Translations under genes and position numbers: made by a program
Part shown: positions 54,829 to 63,772 of the stretch, piece by piece
How positions within the stretch are numbered: position 1 is the stretch's first letter
Layout of the letters: every line of letters begins with the position of its first letter
The notes under the pieces: generated by a model
The model's input: the letters and a program-made list of their open reading frames with translations, nothing else
Told to the model about the DNA's origin: nothing
Databases searched by the model: none
Source: an uncultured Erysipelotrichaceae bacterium
GTDB taxonomy: Bacteria > Bacillota_I > Bacilli_A > Erysipelotrichales > Erysipelotrichaceae
DNA length: 64,000 nt
NCBI GenBank assembly: GCA_934675465.1
Contig: CAKUQM010000003.1
Coordinates: forward strand, 16,275-80,274
Direction of reading: 5' to 3'

Positions 54829-56853
54829 ATGAAGAAAAAGATTCTAGAATGTATTCAAAAAGAAGGTATGGATATCCATACTATAGCTGAACATTTAAAC
54901 TTGTTGGAAACTAGCCAACTTATTTTATTAACCAAAGTAATAAATAAGATGATAGATGAGGGTCTATGTTTTGAAAAGGATGGCATCATCTATATTAAAG
55001 ATAATTATCTAGAAGGTATTGTCGATGTCTATAAGGGCAAACCATACATTGACGATAAACCTGTTAATAATGACTTGAATACACTTCTTTTTAGTGGTGA
55101 TAAGATTTTATATAAAGAGAATAGATTTGATGTTGATTTAATCAAAATCATCGAAAGAAAAACAGCCTATGTCTATGGCACCATGGTACTTAGAAAAGGT
55201 AAGTTATATTTCTTCTCTGATGATATTAGATTAAAGGAATATAAGGTAGTTAATGAGAAGGATTTTAAGAAGGAGTTGAAGCCTTTCTTTAAAGTAAAAT
55301 GTTTTGTCTCTAACTATCAAAAGAAAGAATTAAAGATTGATAAGGTAATTGGTCATATTGATGATGAGGAAACTTTGATTGAAACAATCTTACTTCAAAA
55401 TGATGCCCCACTTCCTTTCTCTAATAAGATCATGAAGTATTGTGATTCTATTAGTGATGAGATTAGTTTAGAAAATAGAAAAGATTTAAGAGAATTGAAT
55501 TTTATTACTATTGATGGTGATGATGCTAAGGACTATGATGATGCCATCTATGTTGAACAATTAGATGTTGGCTATCGATTATATGTTTCTATCGCCGATG
55601 TTTCTCACTACGTGGAAGAGGGCTCGAATCTTGATAAGGAAGCATACAATAGAGGCACATCAATCTATTACCCAGGCAAGGTTATTCCGATGTTGCCATT
55701 TAAATTATCAGATGATTTATGTTCATTAATGGAAGGAAAAGATAGATATACAATCACTTGTCAAATGGATATTTCTTATAATGGTGAAGTTGTAAGCTAT
55801 GAGATTTATCCTTCAGTAATTTGTTCTAAACATCGGATGACTTATTCTAATGTTAATAAGATATTAGGTCATGATAAGGAATTATTAGATAAGTATCGTG
55901 ATATTACTAATATGATTTATAATGCTTATTCTTTATCAAGAATTGCCAATAAGGTAAGAAGGTCTAAGGGTGGTATTGAGTTTGAATCTAATGAGCCTAT
56001 TATTATTGAAGAAAAAGGTAAGGTTGTTGATATTCAAATTAGAAAACAAGATAAGGCTGAATTGATGATTGAAGACTTTATGATTCTAGCTAATACAACT
56101 GTAGCTTCACATATGGCTTATTTGGGTTTACCTTTAATCTATCGAAATCATGATTATCCTAAACAAGAAAAGATTGATTCTTTCATTAACACAATGGAAA
56201 AGTTTGGAGTTACTTTTAAGGGCAATCCATATAAGATTGAATCTAAAGTTTTAAATAAATGCCTAGAAAAGTTTGAAGATAGTGATGACTATTATCTAGT
56301 ATCGGAGATGTTGTTAAGATGTATGGCTAAGGCCTTGTATTCTCATAATTGTTCAGGACATTATGGTTTGGGTCTAGAACATTATTGTCATTTCACTTCA
56401 CCTATTAGAAGATATCCCGATTTAATTGTTCATAGGATGCTTAAAAAGTATGTCTTTAGTTATAGTGAAGACATTGATGAAGATAATATCAAGAATGAGA
56501 ATATTGCCAAGAAAGCTAACGAAAGAGAAAAGAAGGCTACTTCAATTGAAAGAGCTATAGTGGATCTTAAGATGTGTGAGTATATGTCTGATAAGATTAA
56601 ACAAACTTTCATGGCTACTATCTGTTCAATCACTAACTATGGTTTTTATGTAAGACTTGAGAATGGTGTAGAAGGATTAGTACATATAAAAAATCTAGAT
56701 GGATACTTCTATCTAGATCATAATAATAATTTAAGTGATGATTTTGGTACTACCTATAAGATTTCTCAAAGAGTTAAGGTAAAGCTAATCGCAGTTGACT
56801 TAAATAATCGCAATATCGATTTTGTGGTCGTTAATACTCGTCCAAAAAGGTGA
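54829..56853 (+). CDS. rnr: Ribonuclease R
   Basis: A 674-residue 3'-5' exoribonuclease. Order: N-terminal helix-turn-helix and cold-shock-like regions (about 1-190), RNB catalytic domain with TIDGDDAKDYDDAIYVE (Asp cluster, about 226-242) and YCHFTSPIRRYPDLIVHRML (about 520-539), then a C-terminal S1 domain (about 590-670). It is about 100 residues shorter than Bacillus RNase R, mostly at the ends; the usual Lys-rich tail is missing. It degrades structured RNA. The codons for GSNLD at about 264-268 contain the dispersed 12-mer GGGCTCGAATCT. Confidence 0.92.
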   Translation: MKKKILECIQKEGMDIHTIAEHLNLLETSQLILLTKVINKMIDEGLCFEKDGIIYIKDNYLEGIVDVYKGKPYIDDKPVNNDLNTLLFSGDKILYKENRFDVDLIKIIERKTAYVYGTMVLRKGKLYFFSDDIRLKEYKVVNEKDFKKELKPFFKVKCFVSNYQKKELKIDKVIGHIDDEETLIETILLQNDAPLPFSNKIMKYCDSISDEISLENRKDLRELNFITIDGDDAKDYDDAIYVEQLDVGYRLYVSIADVSHYVEEGSNLDKEAYNRGTSIYYPGKVIPMLPFKLSDDLCSLMEGKDRYTITCQMDISYNGEVVSYEIYPSVICSKHRMTYSNVNKILGHDKELLDKYRDITNMIYNAYSLSRIANKVRRSKGGIEFESNEPIIIEEKGKVVDIQIRKQDKAELMIEDFMILANTTVASHMAYLGLPLIYRNHDYPKQEKIDSFINTMEKFGVTFKGNPYKIESKVLNKCLEKFEDSDDYYLVSEMLLRCMAKALYSHNCSGHYGLGLEHYCHFTSPIRRYPDLIVHRMLKKYVFSYSEDIDEDNIKNENIAKKANEREKKATSIERAIVDLKMCEYMSDKIKQTFMATICSITNYGFYVRLENGVEGLVHIKNLDGYFYLDHNNNLSDDFGTTYKISQRVKVKLIAVDLNNRNIDFVVVNTRPKR

Positions 56854-57964
56854 TCTTCTTGTCACCTTTTTTGTATGCAATGACAGTGTCTAGATTAACA
56901 TTTTCAACACTCTTGAAGATGTTCTTTTCAATATACGGATTAGTCTTCTTAAGTTCCTTGATTAGATTTTTAATTTCCATTCGCTTAGAAACACTAGTTC
57001 CATCTTCCCTACAACTAGAACAAGTATCGGTAAAGTGACAGGCACATTGGATAAAGTGTAGGCCATTATAGTCTCGCCAATTTTTAATATCAGCTTCTCT
57101 TATTAGATATAGAGGTCTAATTAGTTCCATACCTTCAAAGTTATCACTCTTAAGTTTAGGCATCATGGTTTGAATTTGACCACCATACATCATACCCATT
57201 AGTATTGTTTCAATGACATCATCATAGTGGTGACCTAGGGCAATCTTGTTGCAACCTAATTCTTTAGCCTTGTTGTAAAGGTGTCCTCTTCTCATTCTGG
57301 CACATAGGTAACATGGTGTTTTAGCTTGACTATAAACGATGTCAAAGATTCTTGTTTCAAAGATTTCAACCGGTACATTTAAGTTACGAGCATTTTCTTC
57401 AATTAATAATCTATTTAGTTCACTATAGCCTGGGTCCATGATTAAAAAGACAACCTCGAAGTTTACTCTTGAGAATCTTTTTAATGCCTGGAATAGTTTT
57501 GCCATCAACATCGAATCCTTACCACCAGATATGCATACCGCAATCTTGTCTCCTTCTTGGATTAGCTGGTATGTATCGATAGCTTTCAAGAATGGTGATA
57601 ATAATTGTTTACGATAGGTTGTGGTGATTGAGTGTTCACATTTTTCATTTAAATCTTTATCAGCTCTTCCTAAGCATGATTTTAAATAAGCGCTGTATCC
57701 ACCTTTTAGGCTTATACAGTCGTAGCCCTTATCACGTAATATTCGAGCCACATCCAAAGATTCGAGCCCCTTCATACAATACAAAACATATGACTTATCC
57801 TTGTCTAGTTCTTCATCTAAGATATTAGGTTTACTAATAGAATTAGGCATAGCACCATAATCATGGCTTACTGCATCTCTTATGTCTACTAGAACATAAG
57901 TTGATGGATGTAAATCAGCAAGTTCTTTTATATCAATTTCGTCTATATATTTATCTTTAAGCAT
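56831..57964 (-). CDS. Rhodanese-TtcA-like fusion, tRNA thiolation
   Basis: A 377-residue two-domain protein. Residues about 1-90 form a rhodanese domain (YVLVDIRDAVSHDYG, active Cys in LYCMKGLESLDV). Residues about 130-370 form a PP-loop ATPase (AVCISGGKDSMLMAKLF) with iron-sulfur Cys in TPCYLCARMRRGHLY and a Cys-rich CACHFTDTCSSC. TtcA makes 2-thiocytidine in tRNA; a fused rhodanese would deliver sulfur. TtcA normally stands alone, so the fusion is informative, but the exact modified base is not assured. It is convergent with rnr and overlaps it by 23 bp. Confidence 0.85.
   Translation of the reverse strand: MLKDKYIDEIDIKELADLHPSTYVLVDIRDAVSHDYGAMPNSISKPNILDEELDKDKSYVLYCMKGLESLDVARILRDKGYDCISLKGGYSAYLKSCLGRADKDLNEKCEHSITTTYRKQLLSPFLKAIDTYQLIQEGDKIAVCISGGKDSMLMAKLFQALKRFSRVNFEVVFLIMDPGYSELNRLLIEENARNLNVPVEIFETRIFDIVYSQAKTPCYLCARMRRGHLYNKAKELGCNKIALGHHYDDVIETILMGMMYGGQIQTMMPKLKSDNFEGMELIRPLYLIREADIKNWRDYNGLHFIQCACHFTDTCSSCREDGTSVSKRMEIKNLIKELKKTNPYIEKNIFKSVENVNLDTVIAYKKGDKKITFLDEY
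56844..56871. terminator. Bidirectional terminator inside overlapping gene ends
   Basis: AAAAAGGTGA (56844-56853) pairs with TCACCTTTTT (56862-56871). The stem includes the last codons of rnr (plus) and lies within the coding end of the TtcA-like gene (minus), so one palindrome with A- and T-runs ends both transcripts. Confidence 0.85.
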
Positions 57965-57986
57965 ATAAATATTCTATAATATTTGC

Positions 57987-58559
57987 ATGACAGAAAAGAA
58001 AGTTTTGATTAAAGAAGAAATATTTGAAGAACCAATAACTACGCTTAAGGATATTTATGATAAGTACAATAAGGAAGTAATGACAGCTGATGCTTATAGG
58101 TATATTGAGGCGTATAGTTTAAAGAAGACAAAGATTGCTGCTGCAGTAGCTTGTTTTATATCATCTGTAATCTTTCCGATACTTGGTTCTATGATTGATA
58201 TTGATTTATTGGAGAACTTATCAGTCATATTAATGTTTGTGATGATTGCGGTTGGTGTCTTGCTGATTAAGAATGCTAATGAGGTGTTTAAAGATTCAAT
58301 TGATGAAGTACCTTCTTTAACTAGCACAACCCATGATTATTTAAGTGATGAATTGTATCCAATTAAAAAAGAGGCATCTAAATTAAGAACGATTGGTGTT
58401 GGTCTATGTTCTTTCTCATTTGTGCCTATTATGATTCTTGAACCTTTATATCTAGATGAACTAGGTGTTGCCCTATTCTTTCTAATGATTGCGATTGGTG
58501 TCTTTCTGATTATGTATTCAGGTCATAAGACTAGTGCTTATAACAAGTTACTTAAATAG
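57987..58559 (+). CDS. Four-helix membrane protein with internal duplication
   Basis: A 190-residue protein of unknown function. Four hydrophobic segments pair into two similar halves: SVILMFVMIAVGVLLIKNA (about 80-98) resembles GVALFFLMIAIGVFLIMYS (about 160-178), and each is preceded by another helix (about 47-67 and 132-150). The N-terminal 45 residues are charged and cytoplasmic in prediction. It overlaps the convergent cca gene by 22 bp and diverges from the TtcA-like gene by 22 bp. Confidence 0.7.
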   Translation: MTEKKVLIKEEIFEEPITTLKDIYDKYNKEVMTADAYRYIEAYSLKKTKIAAAVACFISSVIFPILGSMIDIDLLENLSVILMFVMIAVGVLLIKNANEVFKDSIDEVPSLTSTTHDYLSDELYPIKKEASKLRTIGVGLCSFSFVPIMILEPLYLDELGVALFFLMIAIGVFLIMYSGHKTSAYNKLLK

Positions 58560-59860
58560 TAACTTTTTATTTGTTTAAGGGCATTATCTTTGTCTACTTC
58601 AGCCATTCTTAATTTAGTGGCATAAGCAATCAACTTACTGAACTTGGCATTAGGTTCATATCCTAATTCAATTAAATCGTCGCCACTAACATATGGTTTC
58701 TTCATCATTTCTAGATAATGATTATATCTTTCCATAAGAAATTCTTTATTGTCTTCATGTCCTCTATCACAATATGAAAAGTTGATTAAATCTATTTCAT
58801 TGTAGGCATCATAGAACATCTTATTAGTCTTTTTAATGGCTGATTTATCAGCTACATACTTATTAGGCGCCATATGTAGAGGTACCATGTTCTTTAGGTA
58901 TTTGATGATGTCTTTCTTGTTGGTGATTCTTTTAATGAAGGTTTCTATTATTGGTAGTCCTTCTGTCTCATGGCCATAGGCATGGATACGGAGATTCGAG
59001 CCCGTCAGATTCGGGCCTGTAGTACAAGTTATCTTCCCAAAATCATGTGTTAAACATAACAACATGAATTCAAAAGAAGGGTTATACTTAACTCCCCTAT
59101 CAATTACCTGCATAGTATGGATATAGACATTACCCTCAGGATGGTAGATAGGATCTTGTGGAATGTTTTCTAGTTCTTTTATTTCTTTAAACCAATAATC
59201 TAATTGATTCATTTCTTTTAAAACATCAAAAAAGATTGAAGGCTTCTTTCCTTTTAATAAAGCTTTTCTTAACTCTTCTTCTACTCTTTCTCTTGATAGT
59301 GTTGTTAAGTCCATTGATTTACATAAACTTATTGTTTCATTTGCCACAGTAAACTCGAATCTTGATGCGAACTGAGCAATACGCAAGACCCTTAATGGAT
59401 CTTCAACAAAACTTTCATCATCAACATGTCTAATTATCTTATTCTTTAAGTCATCTAGACCATGATAATAGTCTAGTATTTCGTCAGTTAAGACATCTTG
59501 CATAAGAGCATTGATTGTAATGTCTCTTCTTTTAGCAGCTTCCTTATAACCAATAAAAGGATCTACATCAATCCTAAAGTCAGTATGTTTATTGCCAATA
59601 CACTTTTCACTTCTTGGTAAGGCAATATCGATGTTGTGCCCTTTTAAAGAATAGATACCAAAGCTATTGCCATAAGTTAGAGGTTTTTCGATTCTTTCTA
59701 ATATTGAATATAGTTTATCTGCATCAATACCATGTACTTCTATATCTACATCCTTGTTGTCTATTCCTAATAATTTATCTCTTACATAGCCACCAACATA
59801 GAAGGTTCTTCCTCCTTCTTGTTTAACTTTTTCAGCGATTACTTTTTCTATCTTTTCCAT
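58538..59860 (-). CDS. cca: CCA-adding enzyme / tRNA nucleotidyltransferase
   Basis: A 440-residue class II nucleotidyltransferase. FYVGGYVRDKLLGIDNKDVD (about 20-39, with G-G and D-x-D metal motifs), RRDITINALMQD (about 115) and LRVLRIAQFASRF (about 160) are the conserved boxes; an HD domain (HTMQVIDRGV and CLTHDFGK, about 245-275) follows. It adds or repairs the tRNA 3' CCA. Beside the HD motif CTTGPNLTGSNLRIHAYGHE has an inserted stretch encoded by two copies of the dispersed 12-mer (58992-59018). Confidence 0.9.
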   Translation of the reverse strand: MEKIEKVIAEKVKQEGGRTFYVGGYVRDKLLGIDNKDVDIEVHGIDADKLYSILERIEKPLTYGNSFGIYSLKGHNIDIALPRSEKCIGNKHTDFRIDVDPFIGYKEAAKRRDITINALMQDVLTDEILDYYHGLDDLKNKIIRHVDDESFVEDPLRVLRIAQFASRFEFTVANETISLCKSMDLTTLSRERVEEELRKALLKGKKPSIFFDVLKEMNQLDYWFKEIKELENIPQDPIYHPEGNVYIHTMQVIDRGVKYNPSFEFMLLCLTHDFGKITCTTGPNLTGSNLRIHAYGHETEGLPIIETFIKRITNKKDIIKYLKNMVPLHMAPNKYVADKSAIKKTNKMFYDAYNEIDLINFSYCDRGHEDNKEFLMERYNHYLEMMKKPYVSGDDLIELGYEPNAKFSKLIAYATKLRMAEVDKDNALKQIKSYYLSNLL

Positions 59861-59880
59861 TCTTAAATTATAGCATTTTT

Positions 59881-59993
59881 GAAAACTACCATTTTTTGGC
59901 CCTATTTTTTATTGAAAACTACCTATTTTTAAGCTTATATCTTATTGAAAACTCCCAAGTATGTAAATTAGCAGGCTTAGCCTGCTAATTTAC
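59881..59993. repeat. 33-bp tandem repeats followed by a 14-bp perfect hairpin
   Basis: GAAAACTACC occurs at 59881-59890 and 59914-59923 and GAAAACTCCC at 59947-59956, each exactly 33 bases apart with AT-rich filler. Then GTAAATTAGCAGGC (59963-59976) pairs perfectly with GCCTGCTAATTTAC (59980-59993) around a TTA loop. No T-run follows the hairpin. The rest of the 59861-60084 gap shows nothing else. Confidence 0.6.
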
Positions 59994-60084
59994 TTCATAA
60001 CTTTTCAACAACAACTTACAATCTTTTTACTGAAGATATTATGTATATTTTCATTTAAGTGATTGTTTATTGTGTATTTATATA

Positions 60085-61068
60085 TCATTCAAATTTAATG
60101 TTTGCTAAATTTCTTGCTTTTTCTAATAAGCCAACAACTTCAATTGAATGATTCAGTCTATTTGTCATAAGTTTGTAATTCTTATCCTCTAAAATATTAC
60201 AAAACTCCGTTAATTCATAATATAGTCTTTCATCAAACGGTTTACTGTTTAATGTATATTTTTTTGTATTTCCTAGATTGTCTCCGTATTCAAATTCAAC
60301 GAAATAGTTAGCGGCTGATTCAGAATGTATGTATCCTTCATCTCCCTGTATGTTAATAGATAACGGGGCCTTGCAATCTTTAGCTGCTATACATACGCAT
60401 TGCATTCCCTCATATTCTAACATCAATACTCCAGATGTATCTATTCCTTTTTCAATATTTGCATAATACATTATGTCTTTTGGAATTCCAAATAATCCAG
60501 TAACAAAATGAATATTATATACATTAAGATCCATTAAAGCTCCACCAGCTTTTTTAGGGTCAAACACAGGAAGAATAACTCCGTTTTTAAATTGTTCGTA
60601 TCTTCTTGAATATTGTGAATAATTAATTTGAACTATTTTTATTTTACCTAGTTTGTTTATTAGTTCTTTTACTTTTAAATAATTTGGATAATATAAATTT
60701 GATATAGCCTCAAACAAAAACAATCCATGTTTTATTGCAGTTTCTTTTAATTGAATCGCTTCATTCTCTTTAACTACAAAAGGTTTTTCACAGATAACAT
60801 TTTTACCTTTTTCAAGTGCTTTTAAGCTAAAAGAATAATGTAAAATATTCGGTACAGCTACATAGATCGTATCTATTTCATCATCATTTAGCATTTCATC
60901 ATAATTAAAATATATTTTAGGAATTTTGAAAGACTTAGATAAATTTTCCATTTTTGTTTTATCGTTTAAAACACCACAAATTCCTTTAATTTCAATTTCT
61001 TTAATATAACTAGATGCAAGTAAAAAATCAGGGACGATAGTTCCGGCTCCTATAATTCCAATTTTCAT
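60085..61068 (-). CDS. Gfo/Idh/MocA-family oxidoreductase
   Basis: A 327-residue NAD(P)-dependent sugar oxidoreductase. KIGIIGAGTIVPDFL (Rossmann motif, about 2-16), NVICEKPFV (about 88-96, the E-K-P motif) and GGALMDLNVYNIHFV (about 155-170) are characteristic. It probably oxidises a sugar or cyclitol handled by the neighbouring PTS. ATG 61068 has AAGGAG upstream; the frame runs open to 61101. It lies downstream of the PRD regulator in the same direction. Confidence 0.87.
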   Translation of the reverse strand: MKIGIIGAGTIVPDFLLASSYIKEIEIKGICGVLNDKTKMENLSKSFKIPKIYFNYDEMLNDDEIDTIYVAVPNILHYSFSLKALEKGKNVICEKPFVVKENEAIQLKETAIKHGLFLFEAISNLYYPNYLKVKELINKLGKIKIVQINYSQYSRRYEQFKNGVILPVFDPKKAGGALMDLNVYNIHFVTGLFGIPKDIMYYANIEKGIDTSGVLMLEYEGMQCVCIAAKDCKAPLSINIQGDEGYIHSESAANYFVEFEYGDNLGNTKKYTLNSKPFDERLYYELTEFCNILEDKNYKLMTNRLNHSIEVVGLLEKARNLANIKFE

Positions 61069-61114
61069 TTTTTCTCCTTTAAGTGTGAAAAGAGTACACA
61101 CAGTTTAAATAAGT

Positions 61115-62998
61115 TTAATTATTCTCAAAATTATTAATAAGTAAATTCTGAAATTCTTCCAAATTTTCACAAGTAACAATTTTTGATAATTTTTCATCGT
61201 TTTTTAAAAGCTTAATTAATAAAGTATACAATGGCTTAAAGTTTAAATAGTCTTCATTGCATAGTGCAATTAATATTACAACTCTAATTTTTTGATCATC
61301 CCAAGTTAGAGGCTTATCGTTTATTAAAACACAGATACAGGTTTCATTAGCTATATTATCTAGCGCATGAGGGATTGCGAATTTATTAAAGAAACACGTT
61401 GAAGAATATCTTTCTCTTTCAATTACTGCATTTATAAACTCCTCTGGAGCAAATCCCTTTTCGACTATTTTTTTTGCAAGGAAATTTATCACATCATATT
61501 TGTTGTTAAAATTAATGTTTTTAAAAAATAAATCTGAATGTAAATATTCACTTGCCTTTTTATAGATTTCTTCCTTTTCTTTTATAGATTCAATAATATT
61601 TATTTTTTTATTGATATTTTGAATATCTTCATTTGTTAAAAAGGGAGATACCACAACTATGTTGTTGTTTTGGAAACTGCTATAAATAGAGATTATTAAA
61701 TCATACTTATTTAAATTTTCAATTTCTGTAAAATCTGAAGTCACTTCACTTATTTCTATTTTTTGTCCAAAGTGTTTTTCTAAAATTGTTAAAAAAGAAT
61801 TTCTTAGTCCAAGATATTCAGGGCAGATACACACCACATTTAATTTATTCGGGATATTATCATTAATTAATGATCCTAAGTAGATAGATATTAAACCAAT
61901 TTCATCTTCATTAACTTTGACATTAAACTCTTTTTCTATCAAATACGAATAATAAACCGCAACATCATAAACCAATGGGTATGATTGTTTTATCCCACTG
62001 GTTAAATCGTTTTTAAAAAAATATGATGTTTTTAGTCTATTTAACATTCCTTTAATATGATGTGTGAAAGCATCTATCATAGTTGTATAGTCTATTTTTA
62101 GAAAATATCTATCAAGCGTTTCAACTAGTGTTTTTTCAATGATATTTTTAAAGTCATCATCATTTTTACAATTCTGTTCTTCTTTTTTTTCTACAAAAGC
62201 CATATCATCAATTAGTTTAGATAAATAAACTCGATCATATGAATGAAAAGTAAATCTATATTTTTCTTCTAGACTTGTCAATAAATAATCTGCAAAATCA
62301 CTAATGTTTACAGTTTCGATATATTCTGGTAATTCGTTTAATTTGTGATTTGCTTTTCCTCTTTGTATACATATAGATAAATATACAGTCAAATTGTTTC
62401 TATAAATATCATTCAATTCAATTTTAAATTTTGTAGTAGCATCGGCTATCGTTTCTTTAATTATTTTATAGTCTTTGTTCGAATAAATGGAAGATGTTCC
62501 TTGAGATAGAAAAGAATTAGCCTCTTGATATAACATGTCTGCTAAAATTTTTCTCTTATTCCACTCTTGTCCAGTTATCGAAAATGTATTTTTATTAGAA
62601 ACTAAGGTTAAGTTATAATTTTTTAAATATTCTTTTGATATTGCCAATTCTTTCCTAATATAAGACTCACTATACGAACATTTTTCAACCATTTCATACA
62701 TTGTGCATTTTTCATTATTTAATAACATGAGAATAATTTTTTCAAATAATTCTTTATTATCGTTCAAAAATACATTTGATAGTAGTTCCTTATTTTGAAT
62801 ACTACTTCTAATAAAATATCCATCCTTTGACGATTCTATAAGTTTTGTATTCAAGATACTATTTATACTTTTTATATCGAGGCGCAGAGTTCGGTCTGAG
62901 ATATTTAACAGGTTGCACAAAACAGAAGAATTAATCTCTAAATTATTTTCTTCTAAAGTTTTTACTATTACATATTGTCTGTGAGATAAATATACCAT
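61115..62998 (-). CDS. PRD-containing transcriptional regulator (BglG/LicR-like)
   Basis: A 627-residue regulator: HTH (about 1-60), second HTH (about 80-150), two PRDs (about 165-390), a IIB-like domain (about 395-480, VVCICPEYLGLRN) and a C-terminal IIA domain (about 490-627) with the phospho-His in KFAIPHALDNIANE. It is paralogous in layout to the regulator at 7741-9594 but divergent in sequence. It lies between a DeoC-like aldolase gene and an oxidoreductase gene and should control this PTS locus. Confidence 0.87.
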   Translation of the reverse strand: MVYLSHRQYVIVKTLEENNLEINSSVLCNLLNISDRTLRLDIKSINSILNTKLIESSKDGYFIRSSIQNKELLSNVFLNDNKELFEKIILMLLNNEKCTMYEMVEKCSYSESYIRKELAISKEYLKNYNLTLVSNKNTFSITGQEWNKRKILADMLYQEANSFLSQGTSSIYSNKDYKIIKETIADATTKFKIELNDIYRNNLTVYLSICIQRGKANHKLNELPEYIETVNISDFADYLLTSLEEKYRFTFHSYDRVYLSKLIDDMAFVEKKEEQNCKNDDDFKNIIEKTLVETLDRYFLKIDYTTMIDAFTHHIKGMLNRLKTSYFFKNDLTSGIKQSYPLVYDVAVYYSYLIEKEFNVKVNEDEIGLISIYLGSLINDNIPNKLNVVCICPEYLGLRNSFLTILEKHFGQKIEISEVTSDFTEIENLNKYDLIISIYSSFQNNNIVVVSPFLTNEDIQNINKKINIIESIKEKEEIYKKASEYLHSDLFFKNINFNNKYDVINFLAKKIVEKGFAPEEFINAVIERERYSSTCFFNKFAIPHALDNIANETCICVLINDKPLTWDDQKIRVVILIALCNEDYLNFKPLYTLLIKLLKNDEKLSKIVTCENLEEFQNLLINNFENN

Positions 62999-63021
62999 TC
63001 TACACCTCGATAATTTAATTA

Positions 63022-63750
63022 TTAATAATATCCTTTTTCTTTCATTTCGAAGTATTCATCCCATTCGGCTAATAGCTTATCGCAGCTACTTGATCCAATA
63101 ATTTCTACTCCCGCTTCAAGGAAATCAATAATATTAGCTAAAGAAAATTGGCCACTGACCCCTTTTAATCTTAAATTAGGATAATTCTTCTTCACTAGTT
63201 TAACTTTTCTTACAGAAGTTCCATCCCCTTCTCTCCAACCAGTGCCCATTTTCAATACATCAACTTTGCATTTATCACAAATTTTTGCAACTTGAAGAAT
63301 TTCAGCATCTGTTAAATAACCAAATTCAACAATTAGTTTAATTTCTATGTTTGGATTTTTGTTTTTGGCAAAATCCATTATTTTTTCAACTTCTTTTTCA
63401 ATCTTTTCCCAGCGATGATTTTTAATATCATTCATGCTTAAACAACCATCACATGTATCGGCTCCCAGATCCATTACCCTTTCCAATTGCTTAATTTTAT
63501 CTTCTGTGGGATAATTTCCGTTGGGGTAGCTAAACGGTCCAAGGACTTTGATGCCTGTTCCTTTTAAGCGTTTTTTTGCTTCTGGAATAAATTCAACAGG
63601 TCCAATATATGAGCGATAATTATATTTAATCGCCTCTTGAATTCCACGCTCAAGGTCTTCATCAAGCCAATATAACAATGTTTGGTGTCCCCATGTACCT
63701 TCAAAATATTTACCAAAACTTTCTTTTGTTAATTTTTTTATATCAAACAT
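63022..63750 (-). CDS. DeoC/LacD-like class I aldolase
   Basis: A 242-residue TIM-barrel protein. Segments matching the deoxyribose-phosphate aldolase group are IEIKLIVEFGYLTDAEILQV (about 125-144), VDVLKMGTGW (Lys expected to form the Schiff base, about 158) and LRLKGVSGQFS (second Lys, about 185), with a C-terminal EIIGSSSCDKLL phosphate-binding region. It likely cleaves the phosphosugar produced by the adjacent PTS. The substrate is not determinable. Confidence 0.8.
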   Translation of the reverse strand: MFDIKKLTKESFGKYFEGTWGHQTLLYWLDEDLERGIQEAIKYNYRSYIGPVEFIPEAKKRLKGTGIKVLGPFSYPNGNYPTEDKIKQLERVMDLGADTCDGCLSMNDIKNHRWEKIEKEVEKIMDFAKNKNPNIEIKLIVEFGYLTDAEILQVAKICDKCKVDVLKMGTGWREGDGTSVRKVKLVKKNYPNLRLKGVSGQFSLANIIDFLEAGVEIIGSSSCDKLLAEWDEYFEMKEKGYY

Positions 63751-63772
63751 TTTAACTCCTTTTTAATTAAGA

